From the NCBI GenBank assembly GCA_045532655.1, contig JAZSGI010000185.1, forward strand, positions 1 through 24,606: a stretch of DNA of 24,606 bases, read 5' to 3'. Every line of letters begins with the position of its first letter. The first letter of the stretch is position 1. Origin of the DNA: JAVBQJ01 sp045532655. GTDB lineage: Bacteria > Verrucomicrobiota > Lentisphaeria > Victivallales > Victivallaceae. The position numbers and the translations under genes are program-made. The notes below the pieces were generated by a model. It was not told where the DNA came from. It made no database searches and saw only the letters and a program-made list of their open reading frames with translations. Positions 16,704 through 23,042 of this stretch are shown here, in pieces.

Positions 16704-17771
16704 ATGCAAAAGGTCAAATACGCACTTGTCGGCTTCGGGGGGATTGCCGAAAACAGGATCGCCAAAGAAGGCTTCGCCTGTGACACAGCCAGATTCTCTC
16801 CTCTCGCCAATGCCGTACTCTCCGGCGCAACGGATATGAATCCTGCCCGCCGCAGTGCAGCAAAGGCTCTGGGGCTCAAATGGTACGACACCCTTGATGC
16901 TGTACTGGCAGATACTGATATCGACGGTGTGTTTGTTGCAACAAACAATGCCAGTCACGCCGAAATAGCCATGAGGTGCATGAAGGCAGGCAAACACGTC
17001 ATCGTGGAAAAACCTGCCGCAACAAACGTTGCAGATGCCGAGGCAATGACTGAACTTGCCGCAGCCGCAGGCCGTTCACTCTCCGTTGACCACATGATGG
17101 TAAATAACGCCTGGAATATCCGGGCCGCTGAATGTGTCGCCGGAAACATGCTCGGCACTGTCAATGATTCATGTTTCCACATGGAATTTGCCTATGGTTA
17201 TGACCCGGCGGAGGCCGCCACATGGCGGTGCAGCAAGCTGGAGGAAATGGGTGGTCCCATCGGTGATGTGGCAAGCCATTGTTTCTATGTTGCTGAATTT
17301 GTTTTCGGCAAAAAGATCACATCACTGGCAGCTGTTTATTACCCCAAGATAATGGATATCAAAGCCGAAGACGGGGCTTATATCAAGTTCTTCTTCGAAG
17401 ACGGTACCCAGGGCAGTGTCCGGGCTTCGTTCAGTGAATTCCGGGGCGGTCTGGGTGGAACCCTCACCAACCTCGGCTTTGAAATTTACGGAGACAAAGC
17501 CGTATTGCGCAGCTATGGCAGCATGTTCCAACTCTCCGGCCACGAGGGCGAACCCTGCCGTATCAGACTGGAACTTGATGAACTGGGCAAGGTCACTGCG
17601 ATCCAGCCGGCTCCCATCAGAAACATTTACCAGACACTGATCGAAAATCATGCTGCAAGCATTATCAACGGTTGTCCGCTGAACGCAGAAGATGCTGTCC
17701 ATAACCTGAAACTTTGCGCCGCATGTCACGAATCTGCACAAAACGGCGGAAAAATAATCAATATTTGCTGA
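16704..17771 (+). CDS. Gfo/Idh/MocA-family NAD(P)-dependent oxidoreductase
   Basis: A 355-residue sugar dehydrogenase-like protein. Residues 4-20 (YALVGFGGIAENR) form the Rossmann nucleotide-binding turn. VEKPA at 101-105 holds the family's catalytic Lys103. The segment GGPIGDVASHCFY holds the Asp/His pair expected in the substrate pocket. The C-terminal alpha/beta domain ends with the usual helix used in dimer packing. These enzymes oxidise or reduce a sugar or inositol hydroxyl with bound NAD(P). The ribosome binding site GAGG lies in the last codons of the aminotransferase gene, so the two are translated together. It probably works directly before or after that enzyme in the same pathway. 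The next gene starts 15 bp later. Confidence 0.93.
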   Translation: MQKVKYALVGFGGIAENRIAKEGFACDTARFSPLANAVLSGATDMNPARRSAAKALGLKWYDTLDAVLADTDIDGVFVATNNASHAEIAMRCMKAGKHVIVEKPAATNVADAEAMTELAAAAGRSLSVDHMMVNNAWNIRAAECVAGNMLGTVNDSCFHMEFAYGYDPAEAATWRCSKLEEMGGPIGDVASHCFYVAEFVFGKKITSLAAVYYPKIMDIKAEDGAYIKFFFEDGTQGSVRASFSEFRGGLGGTLTNLGFEIYGDKAVLRSYGSMFQLSGHEGEPCRIRLELDELGKVTAIQPAPIRNIYQTLIENHAASIINGCPLNAEDAVHNLKLCAACHESAQNGGKIINIC

Positions 17772-17786
17772 ACCAAGGAGTAAACC

Positions 17787-19115
17787 ATGTTGAAAGTCGG
17801 CTATGCACAGGAAATCATGACTCCCCCTGTCGGAGTCGGTCTTGCTGGTTATTTCAATGAACGGCCCAACGAGGGCATGTATGACGACCTGTATGCAAAA
17901 GTCATTGTATTTGATGTTGACGGCAGCAAAGCACTGCTGGTGTCTCTGGAACTTTGCGGCATACCGGGAACCATGTTCGCTGCAATCAAAGCAAAAGTCG
18001 ATGCTGAGTACGGTACCGGTCTTTATGAAAAGATGATCATCTGCGCCACCCATACGCACACCGGCCCGATGTTTGATGATGCCCCCACCCAGAAAGATGC
18101 TGCAACACAGTACGCATTTGACCTGATTGTTGATGCCGTTGTACGCGGTATCAAACGAGCCATGATGGGTCTCATGCCGGCAGAACTTGAAGCTGTCAAA
18201 GTATACAACAACCCCTATGGTTTTGTCCGCAGATTCTGGATGAAGGACGGCAATATCGTTACCAATCCCGGTCAATGCAATCCGGATATCGACAAACCGG
18301 AAAGCGACTTCGACCGCACGATCAACGTCATGGCAGTCAAACACAACGGCCGTCTGGCGGCTCTCGTCTGTAACATTGCCAATCACGGAGATACCATCGG
18401 CGGCAATCTGGTTTCAGCAGACTGGTACGGCAGATTTGTACAGGAAATACAGCATGAACTGAAAACAAGTCTGCCGGTAATGATACTTGATGATGCTTCA
18501 GGCAATATCAATCATTTCGATGTTCATCAAAAGACAGTTCAAACCGGTTATCACGAAGCAGTGCGTATCGGCAGAGGCTATGCCCGTATCGTACTGGATG
18601 CCCTGCCGGATCTTGAACCTGTTGCAGCAGAAAGCATCAAAGTCAACAGTACTGTTGCCGTCCTGCCCCACCGCCAGCTTACCGATGCAGAAGTTGCAGA
18701 GGCACAGCACATACTCGATACCGTGCCGGACATTCCCAAAGAAGGGGATTTTGAAAGTCAGGATCTTGCCAATAAAGTTCCAGCCGCCCTGCGCCACTTT
18801 GCCCAGCGGGCTCTTAATTGCCGGAAATACAGCACCCCGTCCCATAATGGGATATTTACAGCACTGTCGATCGGCAATGATCTGACTTTTATTGCATTGC
18901 CCGGCGAACCGTTCAACGGGATATCGGAAGCCATCCGGGCAAAAAGTCCTTTCAAATACACCTTCATTGCGGAACTTGCACAGAGTGCGCCACCCAGTTA
19001 TGTTCCAATGAAGGAATGTTTCGCCCGTGGCGGCTACGAAGTTCAGCCGGATATCGACACCATGGCTCCTGAAGCAGGGGATATTTTCATTGAAAGTGCA
19101 TTGAAATTACTCTGA
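17787..19115 (+). CDS. Neutral/alkaline ceramidase-like hydrolase
   Basis: A 442-residue protein matching the N-terminal catalytic domain of neutral/alkaline non-lysosomal ceramidases, zinc amidases that cut the N-acyl bond of ceramide. It begins with the family opening KVGYAQEIMTPPVGVGLAGY. CATHTHTGP at 86-94 carries His89 and His91, the zinc-site motif. NHGDTIGGNLVSADWYG corresponds to the region with another zinc His and the SAD segment. DDASGNIN matches the downstream loop. No signal peptide and no C-terminal immunoglobulin-like domain, so it is shorter than true ceramidases and likely cytoplasmic. AAGGAG sits 6 bp before the ATG. Last gene of the operon; the hairpin at 19138-19178 follows. 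In this context the substrate may be an N-acyl sugar rather than ceramide; that is inference. Confidence 0.85.
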   Translation: MLKVGYAQEIMTPPVGVGLAGYFNERPNEGMYDDLYAKVIVFDVDGSKALLVSLELCGIPGTMFAAIKAKVDAEYGTGLYEKMIICATHTHTGPMFDDAPTQKDAATQYAFDLIVDAVVRGIKRAMMGLMPAELEAVKVYNNPYGFVRRFWMKDGNIVTNPGQCNPDIDKPESDFDRTINVMAVKHNGRLAALVCNIANHGDTIGGNLVSADWYGRFVQEIQHELKTSLPVMILDDASGNINHFDVHQKTVQTGYHEAVRIGRGYARIVLDALPDLEPVAAESIKVNSTVAVLPHRQLTDAEVAEAQHILDTVPDIPKEGDFESQDLANKVPAALRHFAQRALNCRKYSTPSHNGIFTALSIGNDLTFIALPGEPFNGISEAIRAKSPFKYTFIAELAQSAPPSYVPMKECFARGGYEVQPDIDTMAPEAGDIFIESALKLL

Positions 19116-19137
19116 TCGCCAACAGGTAAAAAATTTG

Positions 19138-19178
19138 ATGGGGTTGTTGCAAAACCTGATATTTTGCAGCAGCCTCAT
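19138..19178 (+). terminator. Long hairpin ending the degT-Gfo-ceramidase operon
   Basis: Bases 19138-19154 pair with 19162-19178 as a 17-bp stem with three G-U pairs and a 7-nt loop (CCTGATA). It starts 22 bp after the stop codon. Only a weak T-run follows (TGTTTGT), so it may stop transcription inefficiently or protect the message. Confidence 0.65.
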
Positions 19179-19238
19179 TGTTTGTACAGATGGGTACGGA
19201 GGGGTACGGATGTCAGCTTGGCTTTACCCCCCGATAAA

Positions 19239-19261
19239 ACCGTCACCGGGAAGGTGACGGT
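19239..19261 (-). terminator. Intrinsic terminator of the zinc-ribbon/H-X9-DG gene
   Basis: On the minus strand ACCGTCACC, loop TTCCC, GGTGACGGT forms a perfect 9-bp stem followed directly by TTTAT, the classical intrinsic terminator layout. It lies 14 bp after the stop of the gene at 19275-19970. Confidence 0.8.
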
Positions 19262-19274
19262 GCGACAGGCAATC

Positions 19275-19970
19275 TTACCACGACGGGGGGAGTATCTGCA
19301 AAAACTCAATAAGCTCATCAAGAGATTTGATGTTGGTTGCAACAGTTTCGACATGGCCATCAGCCCAAAGCACGTTAACCTTTCCGGGATGGTTACCGGG
19401 AAAATCAAAAGCGATAGGACGACTGTCAAGCACACTACGATCACCGCCGACATAAACGTATGATTGGCCGGATTCATCACTGGGACAGCAGAATACATCC
19501 GAGGAAGAGACGTATTCCTGCACATCATCGAGAGAGGCAGGCAGATGATCATCATTATCATATGCATATATAGTGACCGCCAATCCGACCTGTTTCAGGT
19601 TATTAATACACGACGTGATCTCATGTGCTTTTTCGTGTGCTCTTGCGAATGCAGGTAAAAGTATCGCGGCAAAAATACAGATAGGTAGCACCAGCCCATG
19701 AAGAACCAGACCGATAATTCCGAGAATGGTTCCGGTTTTATAGTTCTTTTTGATACCTGAGATCAGAGCGATCAGAGAAAATATCCACCCTACACACCCG
19801 AAAACAAACACCAGACCGAGGATACCCAACACCAGCGAAACGGTATTTTTTTCAGCCTGTACCATAACCTGTGCATTGCAAAACTGACAAGCAACATTTT
19901 GTCCGCACAACGCACTGTCAACAGTCAGTACATTACGGCAATAAGGACACTGCATTGAAATTTCAGCCAT
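19275..19970 (-). CDS. Membrane protein fusing a zinc ribbon, DUF4190-like helices and an H-X9-DG pseudopilin tail
   Basis: A 231-residue protein with an unusual layout. Residues 8-31 form a zinc ribbon (Cys8, Cys11, Cys28, Cys31). Residues about 42-72 and 80-104 are two hydrophobic helices with the glycine-rich TGTILGIIGLVL pattern of DUF4190-like proteins. The second helix runs into ILLPAFARAHEKA, the position where pseudopilins have LLPALSKARAAA. The tail keeps the pilin-like NNLKQVGLAVTIYAYDND..LP segment and a C-terminal His194-X9-Asp204-Gly (HPGKVNVLWADGH). There is no prepilin peptidase site, so it should stay a two-helix membrane protein rather than be processed. AAGGAG sits 6 bp before the ATG; the gene has its own strong promoter and terminator. 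Function unknown. Confidence 0.85.
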   Translation of the reverse strand: MAEISMQCPYCRNVLTVDSALCGQNVACQFCNAQVMVQAEKNTVSLVLGILGLVFVFGCVGWIFSLIALISGIKKNYKTGTILGIIGLVLHGLVLPICIFAAILLPAFARAHEKAHEITSCINNLKQVGLAVTIYAYDNDDHLPASLDDVQEYVSSSDVFCCPSDESGQSYVYVGGDRSVLDSRPIAFDFPGNHPGKVNVLWADGHVETVATNIKSLDELIEFLQILPPSW

Positions 19971-20005
19971 AATAAACTCCTTATGTTAATTGTGTTAAGC
20001 AGCAT

Positions 20006-20034
20006 AATATAACACTGACAATATCTTATGTCAA
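20006..20034 (-). promoter_or_regulatory. Near-consensus promoter of the zinc-ribbon/H-X9-DG gene
   Basis: Minus strand: TTGACA (20034-20029), 17-bp spacer, TATATT (20011-20006). The leader is about 30 nt and holds AAGGAG. Because of this promoter and the terminator at 19239-19261, the gene is a separate unit from the Mla operon upstream. Confidence 0.82.
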
Positions 20035-20087
20035 ATAACTCAGGAATTTTTCATTGCAGTCCTGACATCCGGCGGTTATATTCCGGA

Positions 20088-21098
20088 TCATTTTTCCAAT
20101 TTTTTTAAATCCACAGGGGGTACGGAACTGCCGCGCAGCAGAGACCCCGGATCATTGGAAAGCTGGCGGACAAGCAGATCGAACCCATCGACAGCAGCAT
20201 CAAACTGTTCAAGGGAATGGAGAAGCGGCCGCTGAGTTTCCTGCAATTTTTCCATAGCTTCCTGCAAAGCCTCTGAAACCTCTCCGACTCTGGCACTTTC
20301 CACCTCCGCAGTGATTTTTTCGCTGGCGCGGGAAAGATCATTCAGCAGTGCAGTCATTCCGCCGGTCATCCCGTTAATGGTCTCCTGAGTAAGAGCAACA
20401 TTCAAAGTATTTGTAAATTCTGCCATATTTGCCGAAGTCTGCCGCAGATTATCCACTATGACCGGCACTCCCGGATCAGCAAGAAGTTTCTCCAGCTGTA
20501 CAAGATTGGCATCAAGTGATTCGCCGATGCTGTTGAAATCTATTGAAGCGATATTTTCCAGCGAAGCATTGAGTGTGGTAAGCATATCAGATATTGCAGA
20601 CGGAGTACTTGGCAGGTATCCGACTCCGGGGAAGGCACCGGCAAGCTGCGGTGGCGGCTCCTGTTCCCCGGAATGTTTGCCGGAAGCCATATAATCCATT
20701 TCGATGTACTTCATACCGGTTATTCCGCTGTACTCCAGATGACAGCGCAAACCTCCGGCGATACCGTTGCGTATAAATGCGGCAAAAAGTTCTTCGCCGT
20801 CCTTATTGTATTCTCCGCCGAAAGCCAGAGTATCGAGCTCAACTTCCATCAGCACCATAATGAGCTGGGCTTCCATATCAAGGGTGATTTTTTTCACCGC
20901 TCCGATAGGAACGCCTTTGTACTTGACAGGAGACCCCACATCCAACCCCTGTACTGATTCGGAAAAGCATGTTGCCAATTGAGCTTTCGGCCGCAGGAAA
21001 GATGCCACCCCGAAAGCAAAAACTGCAATAACCATCAAGGCAAACCCGCTTACCACGAATAATCCGAGATAAAAGTTTCTTTTTGCTGACATATTCAT
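20088..21098 (-). CDS. mlaD: MCE-domain (MlaD-like) lipid-binding protein
   Basis: A 336-residue substrate-binding protein of an Mla-type ABC transporter. Residues about 9-33 are a single membrane helix (LGLFVVSGFALMVIAVFAFG). Residues about 38-118 are the MCE domain (GLDVGSPVKYKGVPIGAVKKI). The rest is a long helical tail (about 170-320, heptad-like), as in Ttg2C/PqiB-type proteins that form a channel or needle in the periplasm. MlaD hexamers carry phospholipids between the inner-membrane MlaFE complex and the outer membrane. The ATG at 21098 overlaps the mlaF stop in ATGA; an alternative ATG is at 21092. Last gene of the operon; no auxiliary lipoprotein gene follows. A weak ATCCGG/CCGGAT hairpin lies downstream. 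Confidence 0.9.
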   Translation of the reverse strand: MNMSAKRNFYLGLFVVSGFALMVIAVFAFGVASFLRPKAQLATCFSESVQGLDVGSPVKYKGVPIGAVKKITLDMEAQLIMVLMEVELDTLAFGGEYNKDGEELFAAFIRNGIAGGLRCHLEYSGITGMKYIEMDYMASGKHSGEQEPPPQLAGAFPGVGYLPSTPSAISDMLTTLNASLENIASIDFNSIGESLDANLVQLEKLLADPGVPVIVDNLRQTSANMAEFTNTLNVALTQETINGMTGGMTALLNDLSRASEKITAEVESARVGEVSEALQEAMEKLQETQRPLLHSLEQFDAAVDGFDLLVRQLSNDPGSLLRGSSVPPVDLKKLEK

Positions 21099-21880
21099 TC
21101 TCCCTCTGTCACTTTTATATCCTCAACAGCGGCACTGCGGTTCAGGAAATTGCGGACCCAGCTGTTACCGGAATGATCTTTCATATATTCCGGGGAACCG
21201 CAGTCGGCTATACCTTTCAGATCCCGGTTGAGCATTATTGCATTATCGACTGTTGTAAATATACTCGCCAACTCATGAGTAACAATAACTATGGTCGTAC
21301 CGAGTTTATTTTTCAGCGAAAGTATAAGTTCGTCCAGAGCGACACTGGTTATGGGATCAAGCCCCGCAGAAGGCTCATCAAAAAAGAGGAGTTCCGGATC
21401 AAGAGCCATAGCCCTGGCGAGCCCTGCCCGCTTGCACATACCGCCGGAAAGTTCTGACGGCATTTTATTTACAGCATCCTGCAACCCCACAAGCTCAAGT
21501 TTTTCAGCAACTTTTTCCCTGATGCAGCGCCGTGATAGTGTCGTAAACTCTTCAAGGGGCAAAGCGACATTTTCCCCGACAGTCATGGAGCCGAAAAGAG
21601 CGCCGTTCTGATAAGTAACGCCGAATCTCCGCTGTAGAGTACGCCTGTCATTTTCCTGTATTCCCCCCAATTCCGTGCCGAACATTCTAACACTGCCGTA
21701 TGTTACGGGATAAAGCCCGATCAAATGTTTGAGCAAAGTACTTTTGCCGCAACCTGACCCGCCGAGAATACCGAAAACTTCGCCTTTGCGGACAGTGAAA
21801 TCCAAATCTTTGAGTATAACCGTTCTGCCGTATCCGACCCGGAGATTTTTCACTTCTATTATTTTTTCATTTTCCGTCAT
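21095..21880 (-). CDS. mlaF: Mla-type ABC transporter ATP-binding protein
   Basis: A 261-residue ATPase with all ABC motifs: Walker A GGSGCGKST at 40-48, Q-loop Gln91, signature LSGGM at 144-148, Walker B LLFFDEP at 164-170 with Glu169, and H-loop His202. The pattern SELSGGMCKRAGLARA is typical of the MlaF/Ttg2A group. It powers phospholipid transport with the MlaE permease and MlaD on the cytoplasmic side of the inner membrane. I chose ATG 21880: it starts one base after the mlaE stop and has GGGGTGGTG just before it. The upstream ATG at 21895, which would overlap mlaE, lacks such a site. Confidence 0.93.
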   Translation of the reverse strand: MTENEKIIEVKNLRVGYGRTVILKDLDFTVRKGEVFGILGGSGCGKSTLLKHLIGLYPVTYGSVRMFGTELGGIQENDRRTLQRRFGVTYQNGALFGSMTVGENVALPLEEFTTLSRRCIREKVAEKLELVGLQDAVNKMPSELSGGMCKRAGLARAMALDPELLFFDEPSAGLDPITSVALDELILSLKNKLGTTIVIVTHELASIFTTVDNAIMLNRDLKGIADCGSPEYMKDHSGNSWVRNFLNRSAAVEDIKVTEGE

Positions 21881-21881
21881 T

Positions 21882-22670
21882 TCACCACCCCGCAACCGTA
21901 AAAATAACAGTCATGACAGCATCGGAAATCACTATGGCGAAAACCCCGGCAATAACAGCTTCTGTAGCGGCACGCCCCACCCCCTGTGCATCTGCAGGAG
22001 CAGTCATTCCCTTCCAGCATCCGACAATGGCAATAAGTATGGCAAAAACAAAACTTTTCACCAATCCGAGCAGGAAAACCGCAGGCGTGATTTCGTCACA
22101 TATACGTCCGGCAAAAACAGCCGCCGGAATATCGAGATAAAAATACCCCACCAGGCCGCCGCCGAACATTCCAGCAACATCACCGAATGCAGTAAGTACG
22201 GGCATGGCAAGAGCAAGGGCAAAAAGTTTCGGCACAACCAGAAACCTTCCCGGCCGGATCCCCATGGTATCAAGAGCGGCAATTTCATCATTGACCTTCA
22301 TAGTACCCAACTCAGCCGCAAAAGCACTGCCGGCACGCCCTGTGGCGACAATCGCCACCAGCAAGGGACCGAGCTCTTTAAGTACAGAATAAGCAGTTGC
22401 CTCCGCCACCAGCAGTTCAAGACCGTAATCACGCATATAAAATCCGGCCTGAAATCCGACAACTATCCCCATAAGAGTACATATCCCGATAACGATAGGC
22501 AAAGTTCTTGCCCCGCAAAGATCAAGATAGTAAGCAAAGTCATTCCAGCGCATACGCCGCGGATGCAACAAAGTCACGAGAGTATCCCTGCTGATCTCCC
22601 CGATAAAGGCGATCAGTGATTGATAGCCGCCGCCCAGCCGCCAGGCAGAACTGCCGACATCAGAGATCAT
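21882..22670 (-). CDS. mlaE: Mla-type ABC transporter permease
   Basis: The inner-membrane permease of the Mla/Ttg2 lipid transporter. The conserved core is visible: LMGIVVGFQAGF, LLVAEATAYSVLKELGPLLVA, TGRAGSAFAAELGTMKVNDEIAALDTMGI, then further hydrophobic helices to the C-terminus VAGW. From ATG 22670 it has 262 residues, the normal length. This start has AGGA 8 bp upstream and follows the promoter at 22748-22776. In-frame starts at 22709 (ATG, weak ribosome site) and 22811 (TTG, upstream of the promoter) are less likely. First gene of the mlaE-mlaF-mlaD operon, divergent from rpsA. Confidence 0.9.
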   Translation of the reverse strand: MISDVGSSAWRLGGGYQSLIAFIGEISRDTLVTLLHPRRMRWNDFAYYLDLCGARTLPIVIGICTLMGIVVGFQAGFYMRDYGLELLVAEATAYSVLKELGPLLVAIVATGRAGSAFAAELGTMKVNDEIAALDTMGIRPGRFLVVPKLFALALAMPVLTAFGDVAGMFGGGLVGYFYLDIPAAVFAGRICDEITPAVFLLGLVKSFVFAILIAIVGCWKGMTAPADAQGVGRAATEAVIAGVFAIVISDAVMTVIFTVAGW

Positions 22671-22747
22671 TCTGGTGATCCTGACCGGATATTTATCATT
22701 TTTTCTCATTTGAACAAATCTTTTCTGTACAACTTCAGGTACGGGAT

Positions 22748-22776
22748 AATATACCCTTGAAAAAAAGATTTTGCAA
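22748..22776 (-). promoter_or_regulatory. Promoter of the mla operon
   Basis: Minus strand: TTGCAA (22776-22771), 17-bp spacer, TATATT (22753-22748). The predicted transcript start near 22741 excludes the TTG start at 22811 and supports 22670 or 22709 for mlaE. Confidence 0.7.
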
Positions 22777-22900
22777 ATGCCGGAAAGAGCAGTTTCATCA
22801 AAATAAGTCAATTTTAAGCAGGCAGAGCATTTTGTCCGGGATTTGGATTACCCTTTGAGGCAAAATACGGGATATTTTGTAAAAATATATGTTTTTTCAT

Positions 22901-22929
22901 TTGCCAAAAACGTAATTATGTGCTATTTT
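22901..22929 (+). promoter_or_regulatory. Promoter of rpsA
   Basis: TTGCCA (22901-22906), 17-bp spacer, TATTTT (22924-22929) with TG one base before the -10 (TGCTATTTT, extended -10). The predicted start near 22936 gives a leader of about 107 nt. Confidence 0.72.
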
Positions 22930-22938
22930 ATAGGATTA

Positions 22939-22959
22939 GGGCACACGGTGTGCCTTTTT
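22939..22959 (+). promoter_or_regulatory. Hairpin with T-run at the very start of the rpsA leader
   Basis: GGCACA (22940-22945), loop CGG, TGTGCC (22949-22954), then TTTTT to 22959. The stem extends one G-T pair. It begins within a few bases of the predicted transcript start. It looks like a small attenuator or a 5'-end protecting hairpin. With a 6-bp stem so close to the start it may not terminate efficiently. Confidence 0.55.
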
Positions 22960-23009
22960 GTATCTTTTATAAAAGGGGAGTCCCTGATCCGCAGGAGCTC
23001 CGCAGAAGT

Positions 23010-23042
23010 CCAACAACCAACAACCAACCCCAAAAGCAGCAA
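23010..23042 (+). promoter_or_regulatory. A/C-rich, Shine-Dalgarno-free translation start region of rpsA
   Basis: The 33 bases before the rpsA ATG consist of CAACAACCAACAACCAACCC followed by CAAAAGCAGCAA. No AGGA or GGAG lies at a working distance, unlike most other genes here. A single-stranded A/C-rich tract suggests initiation that does not use Shine-Dalgarno pairing. Confidence 0.65.

Noticed and set aside
17322..18386. 354-codon minus-strand open frame
   Set aside because: Antisense to the Gfo/Idh/MocA and ceramidase-like genes, both firmly supported.
19192..19210. Tandem GGGTACGGA repeat
   Set aside because: Only two 9-bp copies in a short intergenic region; too small to call a repeat array or attachment site.
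21729..22619. 296-codon plus-strand open frame
   Set aside because: Antisense to mlaF and mlaE; His/Ser/Lys-rich shadow without family features.
22671..22811. N-terminal extension of mlaE from TTG 22811
   Set aside because: The predicted promoter (22748-22776) lies inside this stretch, there is no ribosome site, and the family length is matched from ATG 22670.
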